A DNA stretch of 64,000 bases from UBA952 sp044361535 (lineage in GTDB: Bacteria; Bacteroidota; Bacteroidia; Flavobacteriales_D; Crocinitomicaceae): NCBI GenBank assembly GCA_044361535.1, contig JBIKIQ010000007.1, positions 62,001 through 126,000 on the forward strand. Direction: 5' to 3'. The notes below the pieces were generated by a model. The model had not been told where the DNA came from and did no database searches. It saw only the letters and a program-made list of their open reading frames with translations. Numbering within the stretch: position 1 is the first letter of the stretch; every line of letters begins with the position of its first letter. Positions 1 through 7,045 of this stretch are shown here, one piece after another. The position numbers were made by a program, and so were the translations under genes.

Positions 1-258
1 GTCTAATCCATTAAAGGTTACCGACCAGCTTAACACACCAGAACTTGTATATTTTGTTAGCAAGTAATCTTTACGTTGGTTGGTTGTAACTGTATATCCT
101 CCCAAATACACATTTCCAGTTGGGTCAGTTAAGACACAATTGTATTTATCTGAAAAATCACCAGCGCCATTGTACCTATTTAGCCATTGCTGAGTAGGTT
201 CTTGCGAATAGAAATGACTTGTCAAAACTAGGTATGTGAGCAGTAAACAATATTTCAT
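1..258 (-). CDS. Secreted SBBP-type beta-propeller-like protein, N-terminal part (cut by window edge)
   Basis: The minus strand reads open from an ATG at 258 to the window edge, giving the first 86 residues of a longer protein. Residues 1-19 form a signal peptide (hydrophobic core, ending HFYSQ). The mature start (QWLNRYNGAGDFSDKYNC, then DPTGNVYLGGYT and DYLLTKYTSSG) resembles the SBBP-type repeats of Bacteroidota secreted proteins, in which a 'W..RYNG..D....V..D..GN.Y..G' motif recurs as propeller blades. Many such proteins end in a type IX secretion tail, but that end is outside the window. The function is unknown; surface or extracellular location is inferred from the signal peptide. Confidence 0.75.
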   Translation of the reverse strand, partial: MKYCLLLTYLVLTSHFYSQEPTQQWLNRYNGAGDFSDKYNCVLTDPTGNVYLGGYTVTTNQRKDYLLTKYTSSGVLSWSVTFNGLD

Positions 259-478
259 TTATATTATCTATTTGTTAACGCACTTTTAAGACCGCAAAAT
301 AATGCAATTAGTTTCAATATTTACATTAAAAAAAATAAATATAGCCCATTTTTCTTAAAATAAGCCATATTTTCATGGCATAGCGCTTGACAATAGGGGT
401 GTAAAGATAATTTTCACCTGTTTATGAGGAAATTAATGCCAAAATAATATTTTAACTGTCATTTAGGCAGTAAAACTG

Positions 479-486
479 TAAATTTG
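479..486 (+). promoter_or_regulatory. Candidate -7 promoter element for lon
   Basis: TAAATTTG matches the Bacteroidota -7 consensus TAnnTTTG exactly and ends 12 bases before the lon ATG at 499. No convincing TTG sits 19 bases upstream (CTG at 456-458 is nearest). The box overlaps an in-frame TTG at 484, which argues that translation starts at the ATG and not at that TTG. Confidence 0.5.
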
Positions 487-498
487 TACCATACAATT

Positions 499-2970
499 AT
501 GAGCGAACTTTTTGAAAATACATTTTTGAATTTGCATGGCGACATGGATTCAGATGCCGAATTTATTCCATTGATAACGGCAGAGGAGGAGGAAACGGTT
601 AATAGCACAATTTTCCCGAGTGAATTAGCGATTTTGCCCTTGAGAAACAATGTACTTTTTCCCGGAGTAGTTATTCCGATTACTGTTGGAAGAGATAGAT
701 CTATTAAACTTGTAAATGAAGCTAACAAGGGAAATAAAATTATTGGGGTAGTTTCGCAAAAGAATCAAGATGAGGAATCTCCTGAATTTGATGATTTACA
801 TAAAATAGGAACAGTAGCTCAAATTGTACGACTCCTTAGAATGCCAGATGGTAGTACAACGGTTATTATTCAAGGTAAACGCAGATTTGAAATGCTAGAG
901 TTAACTCAAAAAGATCCGTACATGAAAGCAAATGTGCGCGTTTTTGAGGAGCCTGTTTTTGACAAGAAGAACAAGGAACTCAATGTAATGATTAAAACCG
1001 TTAAAGATCTTGCGTTACAAATAATCAATGAAAGTCCGAATATACCATCAGAGGCCTCTTTTGCACTTAAGAATATTGATACACCTACATTTTTAATCAA
1101 CTTCATTTCTTCAAATATGAATGCCGATGTTTCCAAAAAACAGGAAATGTTGGAGGAAGTTGACATGAAAAAACGTGTTATGATGGTGCTTGAACATCTT
1201 ACTATAGAGGTTCAAATGTTAGAAATGCGAAATGAAATTCAAAGTCGTGTTAAAAAAGATTTGGATCGCCAACAGCGCGAATATTTCTTGCATCAACAAA
1301 TGCGAACGATACAAGACGAGTTAGGCGATAATCCTCAAGAACAAGATATTAGAGAGCTTCAGGAACGTGCAATGGATAAAAAATGGAATTCAGAAGTTGA
1401 AGGTATGTTCCATAAAGAACTTGGAAAGCTTCAACGCATGAATCCACAAGGTGCCGAATATACTGTGCAGTTAAATTACCTTGATTTATTACTTGAGCTT
1501 CCTTGGGGTGATTATACGAAAGATAATTTAGACTTAAATCGAGCGAAGAAAATTCTTGAGCGTGATCATTACGGTTTGGAAAAAGTAAAAGAACGTATTC
1601 TTGAATATTTAGCGGTGTTGAAACTCAAAGGAAATATGAAATCTCCAATTTTATGTTTCTATGGACCTCCGGGAGTAGGTAAAACCTCATTGGGGAAATC
1701 AATTGCCGAAGCTTTAGGAAGAAAATATGTTAGAATGTCGCTTGGAGGCTTGCACGATGAGTCCGAGATTCGAGGACATCGTAAAACCTATATTGGAGCA
1801 ATGCCAGGAAGAATTATGCAGCATTTGAAAAAAGCATCTACCGCTAATCCTGTTTTTGTCCTTGATGAAATTGACAAACTAGGTAGAAGCAATCATGGTG
1901 ATCCTTCATCAGCCCTATTGGAGGTTTTAGATCCAGAACAAAATAATGCATTTTACGACAATTACGTTGAAACAGAATTTGATTTATCAAGAGTAATGTT
2001 CATTGCAACAGCAAATAATTTATCTTCGATTCAAGGGCCATTGAGGGATCGTATGGAAATAATTGAAGTAAATGGATATACTATTGAGGAAAAACTTGAA
2101 ATTGCAAAAAGACATTTATTGCCAAAACAATTGCAAGAGCATGGTATCTCAAAAAAAGAATTGACAGTTGATAAAAAGGTATTAAGTAAAGTTATTGAAG
2201 AGTATACCAATGAATCTGGCGTTCGTGGATTAGACAAATTAGTGGCAAAGATCGTTCGAAATCGAGCAAGACAAATTGCTATGAATGAATCATACCGAAT
2301 TAAAGTTACTGAAGATGATTTGTTTGCGATATTAGGAGCTGGAAGATCAAGAACAAAGTATGACTCAAACGAGGTAGCTGGAGTTGTTACAGGTCTAGCA
2401 TGGACAAGTGTTGGTGGGGATATTTTGTTTATTGAATCGTCTATTACTAAAGGAAAAGGAAAGTTAACCTTGACTGGTAATTTAGGTAACGTAATGAAAG
2501 AGTCAGCAGTTATTGCCCTTGAATTTTTAAAGGCTCATAGCGATTGGTTAAAGCTACCTCAAGAAATTTTTGATCATTATAACGTTCATGTGCACGTTCC
2601 TGAAGGGGCGACGCCAAAAGATGGACCTAGTGCGGGAATTACCATGTTAACATCCTTAGCCTCGTTATTCACACAAAGAAAAGTAAAATCTCATTTGGCT
2701 ATGACAGGTGAAATTACACTAAGGGGGGATGTTTTGCCCGTTGGTGGTATTAAGGAAAAAATCTTAGCAGCTAAGCGCGCAAATATCAAAGAAATAATTC
2801 TTTGTGATAAAAATCGACATGATGTAGAAGAAATTCAGGCTGATTATTTAAAAGGATTGAAATTTCATTACGTAACGAAAATGAGCGAGGTACTAGAAAT
2901 TGCATTAAGCAAAGAAAAGGTAAAAAATCCCGTTCATGTTGAATTAGCAGCTGAAAAAACAAATTCATAA
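499..2970 (+). CDS. lon: Lon ATP-dependent protease
   Basis: Cytoplasmic AAA+ serine protease that degrades misfolded and regulatory proteins. The 823-residue protein has the complete LonA layout: N-terminal LON substrate-binding domain (about 45-240), helical region, AAA+ module with Walker A GPPGVGKT (389-396) and Walker B LDEID (from 455), and the C-terminal protease domain with the catalytic dyad Ser711 in PKDGPSAG and Lys754 in GGIKEK. The Ser-to-Lys spacing of 43 equals that of E. coli Lon (S679/K722, family knowledge). I chose ATG 499; an upstream in-frame TTG at 484 lies inside the -7 box. The nitroreductase gene follows after 2 bases, so the two are probably cotranscribed. Confidence 0.97.
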   Translation: MSELFENTFLNLHGDMDSDAEFIPLITAEEEETVNSTIFPSELAILPLRNNVLFPGVVIPITVGRDRSIKLVNEANKGNKIIGVVSQKNQDEESPEFDDLHKIGTVAQIVRLLRMPDGSTTVIIQGKRRFEMLELTQKDPYMKANVRVFEEPVFDKKNKELNVMIKTVKDLALQIINESPNIPSEASFALKNIDTPTFLINFISSNMNADVSKKQEMLEEVDMKKRVMMVLEHLTIEVQMLEMRNEIQSRVKKDLDRQQREYFLHQQMRTIQDELGDNPQEQDIRELQERAMDKKWNSEVEGMFHKELGKLQRMNPQGAEYTVQLNYLDLLLELPWGDYTKDNLDLNRAKKILERDHYGLEKVKERILEYLAVLKLKGNMKSPILCFYGPPGVGKTSLGKSIAEALGRKYVRMSLGGLHDESEIRGHRKTYIGAMPGRIMQHLKKASTANPVFVLDEIDKLGRSNHGDPSSALLEVLDPEQNNAFYDNYVETEFDLSRVMFIATANNLSSIQGPLRDRMEIIEVNGYTIEEKLEIAKRHLLPKQLQEHGISKKELTVDKKVLSKVIEEYTNESGVRGLDKLVAKIVRNRARQIAMNESYRIKVTEDDLFAILGAGRSRTKYDSNEVAGVVTGLAWTSVGGDILFIESSITKGKGKLTLTGNLGNVMKESAVIALEFLKAHSDWLKLPQEIFDHYNVHVHVPEGATPKDGPSAGITMLTSLASLFTQRKVKSHLAMTGEITLRGDVLPVGGIKEKILAAKRANIKEIILCDKNRHDVEEIQADYLKGLKFHYVTKMSEVLEIALSKEKVKNPVHVELAAEKTNS

Positions 2971-2972
2971 GT

Positions 2973-3560
2973 ATGCGTTATAATTTATCCGAAATAACAG
3001 ACCTAATTCGAAACAGAAGAACTATTTATCCTGAGCAATATTCGGAAAGAAAGGTTCATCTTGAACAAATTGAATTAATCCTTAACAACGGACAATGGGC
3101 ACCTACACATGGCAATACTCAGCCTTGGAGATTCATTGTGTTCACTGAAAATGGTCGTCAAACACTTAGTGATTTCTTATCGAAAACATATTTAGAGATT
3201 ACCCCTGCTGAAAAACAAAATGACTCAAAATTAGCAAAGATGCTTAAACGACCGTTGTTGGCTTCTGCGGTTATTGCCGTTTGTATGAAAAGACAGGAGG
3301 AGGAAAAAATTGAGGAAATTGAAGAAATTGAAGCTGTTGCATGTGCTGTCCAAAATATGCATTTAACTGCCGCTGCTTATGGGATTGGTGGATATTGGTC
3401 AACCCCAAAATTGATTTATCATTCCAAAACCAATGATTTTTTGAATTTAGGCGAAAAAGACAAATGTCTCGGCTTGTTTTATTTGGGTTACCCAGCCATT
3501 GATTGGCCAGAATCTCATCGAAAGCCATTGGAATATAATACGGAATGGCGAAACCAATGA
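2973..3560 (+). CDS. Nitroreductase-family flavoprotein
   Basis: A 195-residue FMN-dependent oxidoreductase of the nitroreductase fold. The N-terminal RNRRTIYPEQY (FMN phosphate-binding arginines) and WAPTHGNTQPWRF are family signatures, and the C-terminal GLFYLGYP motif closes the FMN site. It is of the short single-domain type (YdjA/TdsD-like). A low-complexity Glu/Ile stretch near residues 110-120 (repeated EEIE) is unusual. It starts 2 bases after lon and is followed by tRNA-Ala, so it probably ends the lon transcript. The natural substrate is unknown. Confidence 0.88.
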   Translation: MRYNLSEITDLIRNRRTIYPEQYSERKVHLEQIELILNNGQWAPTHGNTQPWRFIVFTENGRQTLSDFLSKTYLEITPAEKQNDSKLAKMLKRPLLASAVIAVCMKRQEEEKIEEIEEIEAVACAVQNMHLTAAAYGIGGYWSTPKLIYHSKTNDFLNLGEKDKCLGLFYLGYPAIDWPESHRKPLEYNTEWRNQ

Positions 3561-3569
3561 AATTAATTC

Positions 3570-3577
3570 TATCTTTG
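3570..3577 (+). promoter_or_regulatory. -7 promoter element for tRNA-Ala
   Basis: TATCTTTG is a perfect TAnnTTTG box ending 7 bases before the mature tRNA 5' end at 3585. It lies partly beyond the end of the upstream nitroreductase gene. The -33 region has no clear TTG. Because a stable RNA starts just downstream, this box is a useful local ruler for where transcription begins relative to the motif. Confidence 0.6.
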
Positions 3578-3584
3578 CTTTAAT

Positions 3585-3661
3585 GGGGATGTAGCTCAGT
3601 TGGCTAGAGCGCTTGACTGGCAGTCAAGAGGTCGTCGGTTCGAGCCCGATCTTCTCCACCA
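3585..3661 (+). tRNA. tRNA-Ala (anticodon GGC)
   Basis: A 77-base cloverleaf with encoded CCA end (3659-3661). The anticodon stem CTTGA/TCAAG encloses loop CTGGCAG, giving anticodon GGC, which reads alanine codons GCC/GCU. The acceptor stem carries G3:U70, the main alanine identity element (established knowledge). The T arm has the GTTCGA core (GGTTCGAGCC). One T-T mismatch occurs at acceptor position 6:67. It is the only tRNA I found in the window. Confidence 0.95.
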
Positions 3662-3663
3662 AG

Positions 3664-3690
3664 ACCTGACTATTACGTCAGGTTTTTTTA
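3664..3690 (+). terminator. Intrinsic terminator after tRNA-Ala
   Basis: A perfect 7-bp stem ACCTGAC/GTCAGGT (3664-3670 with 3677-3683), loop TATTAC, followed by seven T. It begins 3 bases after the tRNA CCA end. Confidence 0.88.
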
Positions 3691-3790
3691 TTTGATTTGG
3701 GTGAGAAGTTTATGTCAAAAACGATGGTTTGAGTTAAGTCCAAACAACTGTAAGTAGTTCTGTGAAAGCACAAATTTTTGTTTTTCCTGA

Positions 3791-4093
3791 TTAAATTTCC
3801 TCATAATAATCATAGGATTCCTCCATGCCACGCGTGTATTCAAAATCGATTTGATCACCAAATTGATCCAAAATATCTTCGACTTCATAAATTACATCCA
3901 TGGCTAAATTACCATCACAAATTACTCGAACATCCGTTATGTTTTCCTTAACAAATTCTTCAATTAATAAAGTAAAATGTTCAATATCATGGCTTCTTTC
4001 AATTAACGCATCGAAATGATCATCTCGTAACTTCATTAATGTAAATCGTACAAACAAATTGTCATCTGAAAAAATAATTACGGCAGAATTCAT
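3791..4093 (-). CDS. Hypothetical 100-residue acidic protein
   Basis: I do not recognise this family. The protein starts MNSAVIIFSDDNLFVRF and has an alternating strand-helix feel (VIIF, FVRFTLM, VRVICDG), with a very acidic C-terminus (YTRGMEESYDYYEEI). No signal peptide, membrane segment or catalytic motif is visible, so it is probably cytoplasmic. It stands alone on the minus strand between the tRNA terminator and the MarC gene. Length and codon use fit a real gene, and it starts at a clear ATG with no competing reading frame. Confidence 0.6.
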   Translation of the reverse strand: MNSAVIIFSDDNLFVRFTLMKLRDDHFDALIERSHDIEHFTLLIEEFVKENITDVRVICDGNLAMDVIYEVEDILDQFGDQIDFEYTRGMEESYDYYEEI

Positions 4094-4199
4094 AACCTGA
4101 TTTTACAGACAAAGTTCAATACTTAGTATGATTAAATTGTTAATGGCTAGTCAAGTAACTATTATTTTTTAAGGAGAGTTTTGGTATGAGAAATCTCAA

Positions 4200-4862
4200 T
4201 TAGATGTTAAATAAGATTTTTATACTTGTAACCCCCATTTGAATACCAAGAGCCAATACAATGAATCCCATGATTTTCGACATTGATCTAAGTCCGCCTT
4301 GTCCGAGGTATTTCAACACTTTGGGTGCTGCAAACAGTATAAAGAAAATTAATAAACAAACTACAAGAATGGCGCACAAAATAATAGAATTACTTTTCCA
4401 GTCTTTGGATATAATGGATAAATTTATAAGTAGTGAAATTGATCCTGGTCCAGCTAAAAGAGGCATTGCTAGTGGACTAAAAGAGATGTCCTCCTTTTTA
4501 ATAGATTCCTCCTTAACGGCACCTTGAATGTCGTTTTTGTGCTGAGAGTTGAGAAGTAAAAAACCTGAACGTGAAATGATAATTGCACCCGCTAATTGTA
4601 AAGCATGAATCGTAATCCCAAAGAAATCAAGTATAAAAACGCCAAAAAAGAAGGATACAACACAAACACAAAAAACATAAAAAGCAGTTTTCTGTATTGT
4701 TTTTTTAAGTAATTCTCCAGAGTAAGTACTAGTCAATGAAATGAAAACAGGAATGGCACTTAACGGGTTAATTAGTGAAAAAAGAGAGATAATTGTTGTG
4801 ATAAATAATGTGACCATAACTTTTCTGTATCCTTTAGGAATTGAAATAATTGTATTATACAA
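4200..4862 (-). CDS. MarC-family integral membrane protein (UPF0056)
   Basis: A 220-residue polytopic inner-membrane protein. It shows six hydrophobic segments and the MarC signature near the N-terminus: FSLINPLSAIPVFISLT (about 28-44), which contains the NPxxxxP element typical of the family. The middle loop (about residues 105-125) is polar and Lys/Glu-rich. Despite the name, MarC proteins are not established antibiotic-resistance factors; transport activity is presumed. Monocistronic, divergent from the PhoD-type gene. Alternative gene names (for example ychE or yhgN of E. coli) cannot be decided from sequence alone. Confidence 0.88.
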   Translation of the reverse strand: MYNTIISIPKGYRKVMVTLFITTIISLFSLINPLSAIPVFISLTSTYSGELLKKTIQKTAFYVFCVCVVSFFFGVFILDFFGITIHALQLAGAIIISRSGFLLLNSQHKNDIQGAVKEESIKKEDISFSPLAMPLLAGPGSISLLINLSIISKDWKSNSIILCAILVVCLLIFFILFAAPKVLKYLGQGGLRSMSKIMGFIVLALGIQMGVTSIKILFNI

Positions 4863-4992
4863 AATTAGCCGTTAAAATTTGAATGATTCGTAATCAAAAT
4901 ATAAATTTTGTGAATCTTACTTTTTTCTACTTCTTTTTTTATTTTTAACGGAAAAGTAAAATATATTTCATATCCTATAATAAAATGAAAGC

Positions 4993-5000
4993 TAAATTTG
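4993..5000 (+). promoter_or_regulatory. -7 element placed 4 bases before the phosphatase start codon (leaderless candidate)
   Basis: TAAATTTG is a perfect TAnnTTTG box. Only four bases (GCAC) separate it from the ATG at 5005, so transcription would begin at or very near the start codon. No TTG is found 19 bases upstream. The same four-base arrangement recurs at 23915-23922. Confidence 0.45.
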
Positions 5001-5004
5001 GCAC

Positions 5005-6804
5005 ATGAAAAGTCTATTTTGTATTTCTGTAATGCTTTTAACGTTGAAGGCATTTTCTCAAACAAGTGTTAGTCCACTTGCTTGTATTGCTCCGTTTTAT
5101 CATGGTGTGGCATCAGGTGATCCATTAAGTGATAGAGTGATAATTTGGACACGTGTAACGCCTCAAGACTTTAATGAGACTTTGACTGTTACCTATAAAG
5201 TGGCAACTGATAATGCATTTACCAATGTTATTTCGCAGGGAAATACTCAAACAAATGCCTCAAAAGATTTTACAGTCAAAGTTGATATAACAGGCCTTTC
5301 TCCTAATACGTTTTATTTTTATGAATTTGAATACAATGGTTTATATAGTGCTGTAGGTAGAACAAAAACCCTTCCTATTGGTGATATTGATAATGTAAGG
5401 TTTGCAGTAGTTTCATGTGCTAACTTAGAAGCGGGTTATTTTAACGTCTATGAAGCAATTAATGAGCGAAATGATGTAGATGCTGTTTTGATGTTGGGTG
5501 ATTACATCTATGAATATGCCAGTGGTGGATTTTCACCAAATTCTGGTATTGATCGCGTATGGGAACCTGAGCAAGAAATAATTGAGTTGACCGATTATCG
5601 ACTTCGTTACTCTAGTTATCATATGGACAATGCACTCAGGAAATTACATCAAAACTTTCCTTGGATTTGCGTTTGGGACGATCATGAAACAGCTAATAAT
5701 TCCTTTACAAATGGGGCTGAAAACCACTCTGCAGATGAAGGAGATTGGCTTACACGAAAGGAGAATGGGAAAAAAGCATTTTTTGAGTGGCTGCCCATTC
5801 GACCGAAAGCTCAAGAAAGTACGCAAATTTTTCGTTCATTTAAATGGGGGAATCTTGCTAATCTTGTAATGTTAGACACACGTTTAGAAGGTCGAGATGA
5901 ACAAGTGAGTGCGAACAACGGGGCAATAAATGACACGAATAGAACGATTTTAGGTCAAGAACAATTCAATTGGTTAAAAGACGAATTGAATCTCGATAGT
6001 CAACAATGGAAGATTCTTGGAAATCAAGTCATGATGGCTGAAATTACCGCCCTTGGCATTCCCATTAATACTGATGGTTGGGATGGGTATCCTGCTGAAA
6101 GACAACGGCTATACAATTATATTGAACAAAATAATATAGAGAATTTTTTAGTGGCTACGGGCGATATTCATACGAGTTGGGCAATGAATTTAGAAAATAA
6201 TAATACACCAATTGGCGTTGAATTTGTCAGCCCGAGCGTAACTTCACCAGGAGTTCCGCTTAATGTAGGTGGGATTTTGACCTTTGAAAATCCGCATTTG
6301 AAATACGTGGAGCTCACAAAAAAAGGTTTTGTAATACTTGACGTTACATCAAGTAAAATTCAGGGTGATTGGTATTATGTTACTACAATTGATGAGCAAA
6401 ATGCCGAAAATACATGTCAAAAATCGTATTTTTCAAATCCAGGAAGCAGTGTATTAACGTTAACAAATACTCCGAGTGTTGGGCATGGTCCTTTTTCAAT
6501 AGCCTTGTCAGAGCCGTGTAGTAGATTTTCGTCAATAAGTGAAAATTATCAGCCTACGATTTTTGGTGTTTATCCAAATCCAAGTCAACAAGTCCTGCAT
6601 ATTCAAACGATTGCTGATTTAAGTGAAACAAACGATTGGAAACTAATTTCATCAGAGGGTAGAGAAACACGTTTAAAACCTGTTTCCTCGGTTCTTGATC
6701 AAAATGGTGTTTGTTTATACATTTTTGATGTATCATTTATTGCTAAAGGTGAATATCAATTATCGAATAATAGCACAACTGGGATTCGATTTATTAAAAA
6801 TTAG
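5005..6804 (+). CDS. Secreted PhoD-like alkaline phosphatase with type IX secretion tail
   Basis: Phosphodiesterase/phosphomonoesterase of the PhoD metallophosphatase family, 599 residues. A signal peptide (1-19, ending AFSQ) is followed by the Ig-like PhoD N-domain (HGVASGDPLSDRVIIWTRV) and the metal-binding core: GDY with Asp166, WDDHE (225-228) and GDIHTSW (Asp387, His389). The last 80 residues (FGVYPNPSQQ ... GIRFIKN) form a type-A type IX secretion sorting domain, so the enzyme is exported and probably cell-surface bound or released. It likely releases phosphate from extracellular organic phosphate; its neighbourhood also carries polyphosphate kinase and exopolyphosphatase. The start is fixed by the signal peptide. 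Confidence 0.92.
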   Translation: MKSLFCISVMLLTLKAFSQTSVSPLACIAPFYHGVASGDPLSDRVIIWTRVTPQDFNETLTVTYKVATDNAFTNVISQGNTQTNASKDFTVKVDITGLSPNTFYFYEFEYNGLYSAVGRTKTLPIGDIDNVRFAVVSCANLEAGYFNVYEAINERNDVDAVLMLGDYIYEYASGGFSPNSGIDRVWEPEQEIIELTDYRLRYSSYHMDNALRKLHQNFPWICVWDDHETANNSFTNGAENHSADEGDWLTRKENGKKAFFEWLPIRPKAQESTQIFRSFKWGNLANLVMLDTRLEGRDEQVSANNGAINDTNRTILGQEQFNWLKDELNLDSQQWKILGNQVMMAEITALGIPINTDGWDGYPAERQRLYNYIEQNNIENFLVATGDIHTSWAMNLENNNTPIGVEFVSPSVTSPGVPLNVGGILTFENPHLKYVELTKKGFVILDVTSSKIQGDWYYVTTIDEQNAENTCQKSYFSNPGSSVLTLTNTPSVGHGPFSIALSEPCSRFSSISENYQPTIFGVYPNPSQQVLHIQTIADLSETNDWKLISSEGRETRLKPVSSVLDQNGVCLYIFDVSFIAKGEYQLSNNSTTGIRFIKN

Positions 6805-7045
6805 TTGCTTGTTAATCCTAGATTTTTTAGCTTTTTATCGAGGGTAAATGTCAATTTTCCCTACAAGAGACTCTTCAAAATTAACTGATTTAAATTTACC
6901 AAAAAGCAAATTTCTCGGAGAGATAAAGTCTCGTATTATGATAGTTTAAGAAGGAAAAATTATCCATATAGTTCAACACGAATTTTAAATCTAAATGAAT
7001 ATAAAATCAAGATACTAACTTTATACACCTATTTGTTAGATGGAT

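Noticed and set aside
484..498. TTG start five codons upstream of lon
   Set aside because: Overlaps the -7 box, so it would not be in the transcript; ATG 499 fits the family.
4865..5065. 66-codon minus-strand frame before PhoD
   Set aside because: Overlaps the signal-peptide region of phoD and has no family features.
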